Part shown: in pieces, positions 1 to 7,890 of the stretch | Numbering within the stretch: the stretch's first letter is position 1 | Layout: each line of letters begins with the position of its first letter | Source: RI-153 sp963721725 | GTDB taxonomy: Bacteria; Chloroflexota; Anaerolineae; Caldilineales; Caldilineaceae | Direction of reading: 5' to 3' | Assembly (NCBI GenBank): GCA_963721725.1 | Contig: CAVRLX010000016.1 | Location: 310,001 to 374,000 of the forward strand | DNA: 64,000 nucleotides | Translations under genes and position numbers: made by a program | Notes under the pieces: generated by a model | Seen by the model: only the letters and a program-made list of their open reading frames with translations | Told to the model about the DNA's origin: nothing | Databases searched by the model: none

Positions 1-755
1 GCCGCATTTGGTCAGATTTTCATTCGCGGCTGGCCGACGAAATTAGCGCACACCTCAACGCGCAGATTCGCCCTGCCTATTTCGCGCGGCTGACACCGTA
101 TACCACCTACGAAGTGATCGAAGTTTCCCACGCTCGGCTACAAGGTGTGCGCCCGGATGTGGGGGTGATGCAGGGCCGGCCACCACAGCCCTATGGTGGC
201 GCGGTCGCCGTCATAGAAACAGCACCGGTAGAGAGCGTTGTCGAGATGGAAGCACCGCTAGAAATCATGAGTGTCGAGATCCGCCACGCCGCCCAAGAGT
301 ATCTGGTGACGGCGATTGAAATCCTTTCGCCGGTGAACAAGCAAAAAGGCCACGAAGCCTATCGAGACTATCAGCGCAAACGCCGGGAATTGCTGCGTTC
401 CGGCGCACACTTTATCGAGATCGACTTTCTGCGCGCTGGCGAGCGTTCGCCGCTGGATCAGCCTGTGCCACAAGCCCCATATTACATTTCGCTGAGCCGG
501 GTTGGACACCGCCCCAAAATTCTGGTCTGGCCGATCCCGCTGAACGCGCGCCTGCCGGTGATTCCCATTCCCCTTGCCGATGGCGATCCCGACGCCTCGC
601 TTGATCTGGCCCAGGTGGCCGCCGCTGTCTACGAACGTGGCGGCTACGACGTGCAAATCGACTACCGGGAAGCTGTGCCCCCGCCCCTCTCAGAAGAAGA
701 ACAAACGTGGGTGGAAGAGTTGTTGCAACCGTACAGAATAAGGAGTAATGAGTAG
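1..755 (+). CDS. DUF4058 family protein, 5' partial
   Basis: The frame is already open at base 3 and runs to TAG at 753-755, so the gene begins upstream of the window; the GTG at 114 is internal. The first visible residues (WSDFHSRLADEISAHLN, then IRPAYFARLTPYTTYEV) and the later HFIEIDFLRAGER and YYISLSRVGHRP segments match my memory of the DUF4058 family. Those proteins are about 250 residues long, of unknown function, and common in Chloroflexota and Cyanobacteria. About 250 residues are present, so little is missing. No signal peptide or membrane segment is visible. The stop codon lies inside a hairpin shared with the convergent neighbour. Confidence 0.75.
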   Translation, partial: RIWSDFHSRLADEISAHLNAQIRPAYFARLTPYTTYEVIEVSHARLQGVRPDVGVMQGRPPQPYGGAVAVIETAPVESVVEMEAPLEIMSVEIRHAAQEYLVTAIEILSPVNKQKGHEAYRDYQRKRRELLRSGAHFIEIDFLRAGERSPLDQPVPQAPYYISLSRVGHRPKILVWPIPLNARLPVIPIPLADGDPDASLDLAQVAAAVYERGGYDVQIDYREAVPPPLSEEEQTWVEELLQPYRIRSNE

Positions 756-783
756 ACTTTGCTTGCCGTACTCATTACTCCTT
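740..783. terminator. Word-repeat hairpin between convergent genes
   Basis: The 15-nt arms at 740-754 and 769-783 are perfect inverted repeats made of the repeated word GAGTAAT/GAGTA, with a 14-nt loop. Two bases of the upstream TAG lie in the left arm, and most of the opposite gene's TAA lies in the right arm. The position suits a bidirectional terminator, though there is no clear T-tract. Confidence 0.6.
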
Positions 784-1918
784 ACTCTCGATTTCGCCGC
801 TCCCACCCCTCTTCAAACAGCCGCAAAAAGTTACTCTGCCCATACGGATATTTCACCGCTTCGGCTTCGTCCAGCGTGACGCCGTGGCCGGGCGCGTCGC
901 CGGGGATAATAGTGCCGTTTTGGAACGTGGGCACGCCGTGCAGAATCTCCTGTGACCACGGCTCCAGGAATTCGTCGAAATATTCGTGGATCAGGAAGTT
1001 GGGCAGGCTGGCGTGGATATGGCAGTTGATGGCGGTGAGTAATGGACTCTGGGCCTGATGCAACGCCACAAATGCCTCGGCCGATTCGGCAATGGCGGCG
1101 GCTTTCTTCGCGCCCGACACCCCGCCAATCTTCAGCGTTTCCGGCTGTACAATGCTCACGGCGCGGTGGCTGAGCAGTTCGTTGAACTGGCCCAAATGAT
1201 CGAAGCGTTCTCCCGTCGCCACGGGAACCTCAATCGCCCGCGCCACCGCCACCGTCCCCGCAATGTCTGTGGACATTACCGGCGTCTCGAACCACATGGG
1301 CTTGAATTCGGCAATGGCCTTGCCCACGCTCACCGCCGTCGCCACGCTAAAACGGTCGTGGCCTTCAATGCAGAGATCGACATCGTCGCCCACCGCCTCG
1401 CGCACGGCGGCGATGATCTCCAGAGAGCGGCGCGCCTCGCTGCCCTCGAAGAAACGATAGGCTTTGCCAAAGGGATCAAACTTGAGCGCAGTATAGCCGC
1501 GGCTCGCCAACTCTTGGGCGCGTTCGGCAAAGAAGTGTGGCTCACGCGGCCCCTGATACCAGCCATTGGCATAGACGCGGATCTGCGGGCGCTGTTTGCC
1601 ACCGAGCAGCTTCCACAGCGGCGCGTTGAGCGACTTGCCCAGAATATCCCAGCAAGCCATTTCAATGCCGCTCATAGCCGGGCCAGTGCCCAGAAAAGTC
1701 CCTTTGTGCATTCGCTGCCAGATGCGCTCTGGCTGTGTGGGATCTTCGCCGATCACAAAGCGACCAATCTCATGGACGTCCGCCTCGTGCGATTTTGTCT
1801 TCAGCCCGCCCGTTGCTTCGCCCAAGCCGGTGATGCCCTCGTCGGTCTCGACGATCACAAAGACCCAGTTCTTCCACGGGTTGCCGACGATTAAGGTGCG
1901 AATGTTAGTGATTTTCAT
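782..1918 (-). CDS. Mandelate racemase / muconate lactonizing enzyme family dehydratase (galactonate dehydratase-like)
   Basis: This 378-residue enolase-superfamily protein has the usual N-terminal capping domain (residues about 1-120) followed by a TIM barrel. Metal-ligand strands are visible as CIEGHDRF, WFETPV and ATGERF, with a Lys-containing KFDPF strand before them. The His in CIEGHDRF sits where galactonate-type dehydratases carry a catalytic His. The family removes a proton alpha to a carboxylate; dehydration of an aldonate is the likely reaction, but the substrate cannot be read from sequence. A DHDPS-family lyase lies 136 bp upstream on the same strand, which would suit dehydratase-then-aldolase breakdown of a sugar acid. 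A word-repeat palindrome separates the two. Confidence 0.85.
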   Translation of the reverse strand: MKITNIRTLIVGNPWKNWVFVIVETDEGITGLGEATGGLKTKSHEADVHEIGRFVIGEDPTQPERIWQRMHKGTFLGTGPAMSGIEMACWDILGKSLNAPLWKLLGGKQRPQIRVYANGWYQGPREPHFFAERAQELASRGYTALKFDPFGKAYRFFEGSEARRSLEIIAAVREAVGDDVDLCIEGHDRFSVATAVSVGKAIAEFKPMWFETPVMSTDIAGTVAVARAIEVPVATGERFDHLGQFNELLSHRAVSIVQPETLKIGGVSGAKKAAAIAESAEAFVALHQAQSPLLTAINCHIHASLPNFLIHEYFDEFLEPWSQEILHGVPTFQNGTIIPGDAPGHGVTLDEAEAVKYPYGQSNFLRLFEEGWERRNRE

Positions 1919-1966
1919 GCAGAAGACTCTCGTTGAGGTTAAAAAGTTATTTGAGGACGAAAGACG

Positions 1967-2052
1967 GATGACGATGGACCGAGGACGACGGACGAAACTT
2001 AAGCATATGAGGGTAATTGACGTTCATCTTTCGTCCTCGGTCCTTCGTCATC
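1967..2052. repeat. Inverted word array (GGACCGAGGACGA type)
   Basis: The arm at 1967-1988 and its inverse, ending at 2052, match over 22 nt with one mismatch. Both are built from GACGA/GGACGA/GACCGAG words, separated by about 40 nt. The array fills the gap between two same-strand genes. Confidence 0.7.
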
Positions 2053-2054
2053 TC

Positions 2055-2954
2055 TTACACTGTAAACAGCGCCCCCACATCCGCTAAAATGGCGTCGAGT
2101 TCTTTGTTGTCCATCTCGTCGAGGAATTTGCCAGGGGCGCGGCTGACGGTGGTGCTAAAGATGCCGCGCCGTTTGAGCACCTCTTTATAGGTGGCGACGC
2201 CGTGCATGCGCTCAAAGTTGATCAGCGGCAGCAGTTGGTTGAAGAGTTTGCGTGCGCCAGCCTGATCGCCCGCTTCCAACTTGTTCCAGATCGCCACATG
2301 CACATCGGTACATTGACAGGCGGGCATGTTGCCGTGGGCACCGCGGTTGAATTCATCGATCATATAGATGCCGCCCTGCCCGCCAAAAACGCCTTTGCAT
2401 GTAGCGCCCGTCGCCGTCAGCGTGCGGCTAATCGCGCGCGGTTCGGGCAGGGTCTCTTCTTTCAGATATTGCACCCGTTCCAATTCGCGACACATGCGCG
2501 CCAACAGATGCACCGACATGGGCGTGCCTGCCGGGCCATAATAGTTTTGGATGAAAATGGGAATCTCAATGGCGTCCGACATCTGCTTGTAGTATTCATA
2601 GCAGCCGTCGGGGCCGGGGAAAAGATCGGCGGCGGCATCGCCATCACGCCGTCCGCGCCCACCTGCTGCGAGAAGCGACTTAGGTCCACGGCCGGAATAT
2701 AATGGCCTGAGGTCGTGGCGGCGATCACCGGGATCTGCCCGGCCGCTTCGTCGACGACGATCTCGATCCAGCGTTTGCGCTCATCGTCGGAGAGGGTGGG
2801 GAATTCGCTGGCATTGGCCGGGCCGACCAGTCCATGCGCCCCGGCGTCGATGCAGAAACGCACTTGCTTTGCGCAGCGACTCTTCGTCCAGTTCGTAGTT
2901 TTCCGTGAAAGGGGTAACGACAATCACAAAGATGCCGCGCCAGGGCTGGCTCAT
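2055..2954 (-). CDS. Dihydrodipicolinate synthase / N-acetylneuraminate lyase family protein (two frameshifts as sequenced)
   Basis: Three reading-frame segments together spell one class I aldolase of about 300 residues. The N-terminus MSQPWRGIFVIVVTPF starts at the ATG ending at 2954. The middle segment carries AGAHGLVGPANASEF and IPVIAATTSGHY, and the C-terminal part continues as IPIFIQNYYGPAG. The frame shifts by one extra base near 2867-2870 and is restored by one missing base near 2615-2623. The family condenses or cleaves pyruvate-derived aldols through a Schiff-base Lys. The usual Tyr region is visible (FIQNYYGP), but I could not place a clear catalytic Lys. The neighbouring dehydratase suggests sugar-acid catabolism rather than lysine synthesis. 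Either a pseudogene or two sequencing errors; I favour errors. Confidence 0.75.
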
Positions 2955-3051
2955 GGGTAACCTCCAATGGGGTGGGGTGATGGGTGATGTCAACGGGAGT
3001 GTAGCATGGAAGCCCAAAAGAGGAAACGTACCCGGCATCTGGGTGTGGGGC

Positions 3052-4428
3052 TTAGGCCATCAGCGCCGTTTCCAGCGCCTCGGTCAGTGTGCGCGCCCCA
3101 ATCGCCTCAATCTCTTTGGGAATATCGTCCCCTTTGCGACGGATGGCGTTGCGCGGCACCAATGCCCGCTTGAAGCCAAGTTTGGCCGCCTCGCGCAGTC
3201 GTCGCGGCAGATGGCTGACACTGCGCAGTTCGCCGCTCAGCCCCACTTCGCCGATAATCGCCAGATCCGCAGCCACGGGCTGGTTACGATAGCTGCTGGC
3301 AATCGCCGCCGCCACCGCCAGATCCGACGCTGGCTCGCCGATCTTCATGCCGCCAATCACGTTTACAAAGATGTCCTGCGTCGCCAAATTGATCCCGGCG
3401 CGCTTGCTCAACACCGCTGTCACCAAGAGCAGCCGGTTAAAATCGACGCCGTTGCCCGTGCGCCGCGGCTGGCTGAAACTGGTGACGCTACTCAGCGCCT
3501 GCACCTCTACCAACAGCGGACGACTCCCCTCCATGGGCACAGCAATGGCGCTGCCCGATGCGTTGGGTAGCCGTTCGGCCAAGAAGAATTCCGACGGGTT
3601 AGCGACTTCTTCCATGCCGTTTTCGCCCATTTCAAAGACGCCCACCTCGTTGGTGCTGCCAAAACGGTTCTTAATCGAGCGCAGCAGCCGATAGCTGTGA
3701 AACCGTTCGCCTTCCAGTTGCAGCACCGCATCCACCATGTGTTCCAACACACGCGGACCGGCAATCGTGCCATCTTTGGTGACATGGCCCACCAGAAAAA
3801 GCGGAATGTTTTCATGCTTCACCAGCCGCAACAGATGCGCTGTGCAGTCGCGCACCTGCGAAACCGTGCCGGCGGCGCTGTTGTTGGCGCTGCTGTGGAT
3901 GGCCTGCACCGAGTCCACAATGATCAGCGCTGGCTTGGTTTCCAGAATGCGGTCGAGGATCTGCTCTAGCACTGTGTCGGAAAGCACGAGCAGATTCGGC
4001 TCTACAATGCCCAGACGGATGGCGCGCTGGCTGATCTGATACGCACTCTCTTCGCCGCTGACATAGAGCACGCGCCCCACATTTTGGGCCACTTCGGCAG
4101 CCATTTGGATCAACAATGTGCTTTTGCCAATGCCCGGATCGCCGCCCACAAGAATGCCCGCGCCGGGGACAATGCCGCCGCCCAAGACGCGGTTGAGTTC
4201 GCTGTTTTTTAAGATAATGCGCTGCGAGGGTTCAGTGGGAATATCGGGCAGCGCCAACGGTTGGGGCGCACCCAATGCCGAGAATGGGCCGCGGGCTGGG
4301 CCGCTGCTTTCGGTGATCGTGGTCTCTTCCAACGTGTTCCATTCGTCACAGTCGGGACATTTGCCCATCCACTTCATCTGCACGCTGCCACAATCTGAAC
4401 AGACATAGCGTACTTTGGATTTCGCCAC
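3052..4428 (-). CDS. radA: DNA repair protein RadA
   Basis: RadA is a RecA-like ATPase that processes recombination intermediates. In order there is a four-cysteine zinc motif (CSDCG and CPDCDEW, residues about 10-28), a Walker A motif GGDPGIGKSTLL near residue 95, the RadA-specific KNRFGSTNEVGVFEM segment, and a Lon-protease-like C-terminal domain. The protein is about 458 residues, normal for the family. I chose the GTG ending at 4428 because AAGGAAG precedes it by a few bases and the protein then begins VAKSKVRYVCSDCG; the longer ORF would read through an upstream palindrome. It appears to be transcribed alone. Confidence 0.96.
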   Translation of the reverse strand: MAKSKVRYVCSDCGSVQMKWMGKCPDCDEWNTLEETTITESSGPARGPFSALGAPQPLALPDIPTEPSQRIILKNSELNRVLGGGIVPGAGILVGGDPGIGKSTLLIQMAAEVAQNVGRVLYVSGEESAYQISQRAIRLGIVEPNLLVLSDTVLEQILDRILETKPALIIVDSVQAIHSSANNSAAGTVSQVRDCTAHLLRLVKHENIPLFLVGHVTKDGTIAGPRVLEHMVDAVLQLEGERFHSYRLLRSIKNRFGSTNEVGVFEMGENGMEEVANPSEFFLAERLPNASGSAIAVPMEGSRPLLVEVQALSSVTSFSQPRRTGNGVDFNRLLLVTAVLSKRAGINLATQDIFVNVIGGMKIGEPASDLAVAAAIASSYRNQPVAADLAIIGEVGLSGELRSVSHLPRRLREAAKLGFKRALVPRNAIRRKGDDIPKEIEAIGARTLTEALETALMA

Positions 4429-4451
4429 AGGCTTCCTTTCTAATAAAAATA

Positions 4452-4471
4452 TTTGCACCCGCAGGTGCAAA
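4452..4471. promoter_or_regulatory. Perfect 8-bp-arm palindrome upstream of radA
   Basis: TTTGCACC at 4452-4459 and GGTGCAAA at 4464-4471 are exact inverted repeats with a 4-nt spacer. The palindrome lies 23 bp before the radA start, just upstream of the ribosome-binding site. It could be an operator or a short leader hairpin. Confidence 0.45.
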
Positions 4472-4856
4472 TTCAGAACAAATGTGCGTCTATTGTACAG
4501 CGTCGTCAGCGGTGGGTCAATCGCTCTACGCTTTGGGTGTTATTCAGAATGGCGAAGCGCCGACAAATGCCGGGGACTTCAGGTTTGGCGTCGATTCATG
4601 CAGGAAGCCCCCGGCACTTCTGTTGCCCCACCTTGCATTATACTCTACGCTTTTTGATGTACCTTTGACGAAGGAAGATCCACTTTTGGGAGGAGTAAAC
4701 AATAAACAAAATACGGATCTCCGCAGTCTTGCTTGGGACTAGACTAGAGACGACAACACTTCCCGTTGTCAAAAGACCTCATTAGCCTGCATCGGTCAGA
4801 CGGAAATTTCTACTCCAACTGACCCGCAGGCTCCTCTTTTTTATGGCCCTTTTACC
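4472..4856. other. Intergenic region with two hairpins and a possible small RNA
   Basis: No convincing protein gene. A 12-bp hairpin with one mismatch has arms at 4569-4580 and 4604-4615, built on GCCGGGG. A TATACT hexamer lies at 4639-4644 but lacks a good -35 partner. A short hairpin GACAAC/GTTGTC lies at about 4752-4770. A strong plus-strand terminator follows, although no plus-strand gene is present. Confidence 0.5.
4784..4842 (+). terminator. Rho-independent terminator, plus direction, without an obvious gene
   Basis: Stem AGCCTGC...GGTCAG pairs with CTGACC.GCAGGCT (4784-4799 with 4819-4832) and is followed by CCTCTTTTTT. In the minus direction the following T-run is weaker, so it may be bidirectional and also end the minus-strand gene that stops at 4857. 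Confidence 0.65.
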
Positions 4857-6545
4857 TCAAGATTCCAACTGGGATAGGGCTGCGCGCGCGGTGGCAAGTT
4901 CCGCTTCCAAGTGGGCAATGCGCGCTTCCAATTCGGTGCGCTGCACATGAACCTCGCTCGTCAGCGGTTGGGGGGCAAGGCTTTCGGTCAGGCGCGTATC
5001 CCGGCGAATGGCGAAGACGTGGACGATCCAAAAGACAAGCGCCGTGCCGCTGCGTACCAGCGAATCTAACGTGTCGGTGCCCAGGAAATCCGCATTGGGA
5101 TCTCCCAAGAGCCAGAGCAACAGGCGATAGAGCACCGTGGCAAAGTCAAAGAGAATCAGCAGCGCGCCCACCAGCGCCACGCCATAAAGATAGGCCCGGC
5201 GTGGTCCCGATGCGCGCTCGGCAACTGCCAACGCGCCTTCCGCACTTGCCACACGCTGCACCGCCCGCCAATGGATCGCCCAGACCGGCGCGCCCACGGC
5301 CAACAGGCTCAGGCCGTTGGCGATCTGTTCTGCGCGGAAACTCTCGGAAAAGGGGTCTGCGCCTAGCGCCAGCCAATCCAGCAACACGCGCAGAATTTCG
5401 ACAATGCCGAACCAGAGCAATCCCAGCCCCACGGCAGCCACCAGATAGAAATAAAGACGGCGAATGTTCGCGCTTTCGGGCGTGTCGCCATACCGCTCGG
5501 CTTCGGCGCGCACCTGCCCCCAATGCCAGCGCCAAGCGATCACGCCAACCAAGAGCAGCGAAATCGGCACCGCCAGATCGGGGAGTTCCGAATTGGTGCT
5601 TATGCGCAGCAGCCGTCGCAAAATGTCGTTAAGCAGCCCAGCCGTCGGCACAAGCGCCACCGCCGCACTCAACACCGTGGCGGCGTAGAGATAGAAGCGG
5701 CGCAGGGCCGTGCGCGCTTCGTCTGCGTGGCGAGCAATCATGCTCTCCCAATAGCGCCAGTTGGTCCACCAGAGCAGCGCCCCCGTCAGCAACATAGCCA
5801 CGCCGTCGCTCACTTGGTTGCGCCACCACTGCGCGCCCACCACATCCACCGCCGAAACCCACTGTTCCAGCAAAAGACGGAGCAGGCTTTCCAAGAGATT
5901 GGCCGTCCCAAAGATCAGCATTGCCAGCCCCACCAGCCCAAAGATCATTTGGAAGAGACGACGCAACGTTCCCGCCCAGCCATACTCATGGCCCAGATCG
6001 CCATCGCCCCGGGTTTGGGCCGCGAAGTAGGCAAGAAACGCGCCGTTGATGCCCAGGTTGATCAGGTTGGAGAGCAGCGTACTCAGCCAAAAATCCGTGG
6101 CAGTGAAATAGAAAGAAGGGGTGTTGAGCAATTGTCCCAGGGCGCTACGCAGCACATCGAGCAGATCGAGGAGGACCAGCACCAACAAAAAGCCCATTGT
6201 CCCATAGAGAAAGAGCTTACGCAGGGCCGAGGTTGTCTCGGCGGCGCGAGCAGGTTGGGCTGTGCCCGTGATGCGCTGAATGGAGAGCCAATGCACAAGG
6301 AAGATCGGCGTCGTGATCAGCAAAAGGCCCCCGCTGCGCGCCACGGCATTGCGCACGAAACCGGCATCATTCACCGCTGCGGCGTCGGCCAACCATGTGT
6401 TAAGCAGCACATTGATCAGACTTTCGGCGGCCATGAGACCCGCCACCAGACTGACAAAGGCCACAAGATAAAAGTAGACGCGGCGGATCACGGCGAGGCG
6501 ATTGGCTGGGGGGGTGTGCAGCGCGGGTGAGTCAACAGAATTCAT
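4857..6545 (-). CDS. Six-repeat polytopic membrane protein (DUF5671-like repeats) with C-terminal coiled coil
   Basis: The 562-residue protein is made of about six copies of a membrane unit of roughly 85 residues. Each unit opens with an arginine pair and aromatic residues, such as IRRVYFYLVAF, LRKLFLYG, LRRLFQMIF, LRRFYLYA, IRRLYFYLVAA and PRRAYLYG, and most end in a W/H-rich segment such as PIFLVHWLSIQRI. The units resemble DUF5671, normally seen in fewer copies. The last 35 residues (QRTELEARIAHLEAELA) form a coiled coil. GGAGG lies 5 nt before the ATG. It is the last gene of a tight four-gene minus-strand run. Function unknown. Confidence 0.75.
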   Translation of the reverse strand: MNSVDSPALHTPPANRLAVIRRVYFYLVAFVSLVAGLMAAESLINVLLNTWLADAAAVNDAGFVRNAVARSGGLLLITTPIFLVHWLSIQRITGTAQPARAAETTSALRKLFLYGTMGFLLVLVLLDLLDVLRSALGQLLNTPSFYFTATDFWLSTLLSNLINLGINGAFLAYFAAQTRGDGDLGHEYGWAGTLRRLFQMIFGLVGLAMLIFGTANLLESLLRLLLEQWVSAVDVVGAQWWRNQVSDGVAMLLTGALLWWTNWRYWESMIARHADEARTALRRFYLYAATVLSAAVALVPTAGLLNDILRRLLRISTNSELPDLAVPISLLLVGVIAWRWHWGQVRAEAERYGDTPESANIRRLYFYLVAAVGLGLLWFGIVEILRVLLDWLALGADPFSESFRAEQIANGLSLLAVGAPVWAIHWRAVQRVASAEGALAVAERASGPRRAYLYGVALVGALLILFDFATVLYRLLLWLLGDPNADFLGTDTLDSLVRSGTALVFWIVHVFAIRRDTRLTESLAPQPLTSEVHVQRTELEARIAHLEAELATARAALSQLES

Positions 6546-6560
6546 GGCAACCTCCGGGGA

Positions 6561-7034
6561 TTAGTAGAAAAAGAGCATGGTGTTGATTTTCCACTGTCCC
6601 TCTTCGCGGATCAGCGGCGCAATCTGGCGATCTGTCCACGTAGAGCCGCTGTTAAAAAGGCCGCCGCCACTGTAGTGGTCAATGGCGATGGTCACAGCCG
6701 CCTCGTCGGCACCGCGCATCTCCACACCCAGAATACGCAGCCGCTGATCGGCATTGCTGTCCGAGTAGTTGTGGAACTGGTTAAAGGTTCCATTTTTTTC
6801 CATGTCGGCCAGCACGGTGGAGGAATAGTATTGGCGCGCAGCGGTGGAATCATTGTTGCGAAAGGCCACATACGCGTTACGCACCACGGCTTCAGGACTA
6901 TCCTCGTCAACGTATTCGGTCTGGCTGACGCCCTCAGTCTGCCCGGTGAGGACGCTGGTCAGCACTGCGGCTACAAGCAGCACTATCACCACACCCACCA
7001 CTGCCCACGTAAATTTATCTAGTTTGATGCGCAT
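6561..7034 (-). CDS. Membrane-anchored NTF2-like (DUF4878-type) protein
   Basis: About 157 residues. There is one N-terminal transmembrane anchor (WAVVGVVIVLLVAAVLTSVL, residues about 10-29). A soluble domain follows: SPEAVVRNAYVAFRNNDSTAARQYYS is the opening helix pattern of NTF2-like DUF4878 proteins, and it ends in GQWKINTMLFFY. Such domains are usually extracytoplasmic and non-catalytic. I chose the ATG ending at 7034 over the preceding TTG because GAGGGGGAA sits at a good distance. It lies 12 nt after the upstream lipoprotein gene and 15 nt before the six-repeat membrane gene, so co-transcription is likely. Confidence 0.7.
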   Translation of the reverse strand: MRIKLDKFTWAVVGVVIVLLVAAVLTSVLTGQTEGVSQTEYVDEDSPEAVVRNAYVAFRNNDSTAARQYYSSTVLADMEKNGTFNQFHNYSDSNADQRLRILGVEMRGADEAAVTIAIDHYSGGGLFNSGSTWTDRQIAPLIREEGQWKINTMLFFY

Positions 7035-7046
7035 CAATTCCCCCTC

Positions 7047-7877
7047 TTACGGTGAGCCAATCGGTTCAAATTCGCTCAATTCAAATGTGGCCTGTGATCG
7101 CCCATCCACCCACTTCACCACAGCATGGGGGGCCTCTTTGGCAATCCAGATCCGGCTGGTGCGGTCGGTGGTTTTCAACTCCACCAGCCAGCTTTCAAAA
7201 CTCCCCGCTGGCACGGTGACGCTTTCGCCCTTTGCCACGCGAATCGCCACCCGCTCTTGCTGGCCGGTGATGGGCAAAAAGCTGTTGATAAACGTGGCAT
7301 AGCCCTGCGCCAGCGGCAGCGTACGCAGCAGCGGCACAAGCGTGCGATCATCGCGCACATCGCTGGTCACGTTGACGCTTTCGTAGCTGAGCAGGCCCTG
7401 GAGGTTGTTGAGTTCCATCTCCACGCGTGTTTGGTTAAACGTCGCCTGCACCCGTTGCGTTCCGGCCGACGAGGATCGGGTCAGCGTGCTTTGGATCGGA
7501 ATATAGCCGCGGGCCTGGGTGGAGACTGTCACCCGCTCGGTAATGCCAATATCGCTGATCAGCCGCGTAAAGGTCCAGCCCGCCGGCGTCCCTTTGTCGT
7601 TGGCGTGGATCTCAAACACGGCGCTGCCCGCCACCTGCTCTTCCCGGTTGATCACCGTATAGACACTACGCTCGCCACTCTGCCAGGGCGCATCCCCCAA
7701 CACCAGCGGCTGCGGCTCCGCCCCGAAGGCACAGCCAGACATAATCAACAGGCTGAAAATTGCGAGTGGCAGATAGCAGGCGGCAGATAGCAGACGGCGG
7801 ACAGCAGGCTGCAACGTGCAACGTACAATAGGCCACTTTTTGTTCGCAATTCGCAATTCGCAATTCGCCATTTGCAA
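7047..7877 (-). CDS. Putative lipoprotein with DUF3108-like domain; N-terminus derived from a word-repeat array
   Basis: The mature domain begins after a lipobox (LLIMSGC, Cys near residue 49). It has the all-beta look of DUF3108-like proteins, with ESWLVELKTTDRTSRIWIAK and HAVVKWVDGRSQATFEL near the end. The first 40 residues (ANCELRIAN..., then LLSAACYLPLAIF) are the translation of an intergenic repeat array of GCGAATT and CAGATAG words, so the start is uncertain: TTG at 7877, ATG at 7871, or a later codon. The hydrophobic RRLLSAACYLPLAIFSLL still works as a lipoprotein signal. The gene starts 6 nt after the upstream M20 gene ends. Confidence 0.6.
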   Translation of the reverse strand: MQMANCELRIANKKWPIVRCTLQPAVRRLLSAACYLPLAIFSLLIMSGCAFGAEPQPLVLGDAPWQSGERSVYTVINREEQVAGSAVFEIHANDKGTPAGWTFTRLISDIGITERVTVSTQARGYIPIQSTLTRSSSAGTQRVQATFNQTRVEMELNNLQGLLSYESVNVTSDVRDDRTLVPLLRTLPLAQGYATFINSFLPITGQQERVAIRVAKGESVTVPAGSFESWLVELKTTDRTSRIWIAKEAPHAVVKWVDGRSQATFELSEFEPIGSP

Positions 7878-7890
7878 TTCGCCTTACCCC
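7741..7890. repeat. Word-repeat array co-opted into a signal peptide
   Basis: GCAATTC is repeated four times (about 7850-7880), next to GCAACGTGCAACGT and CAGATAGCAG words. Partial inversion is visible between AATTGCGAGTGGC and GCCATTTGCAATT. The array overlaps the first third of the lipoprotein reading frame. Confidence 0.55.

Noticed and set aside
5523..6530. 335-codon plus-strand frame opposite the six-repeat membrane gene
   Set aside because: Gln/Arg/His-rich antisense translation, no family, no ribosome-binding site.
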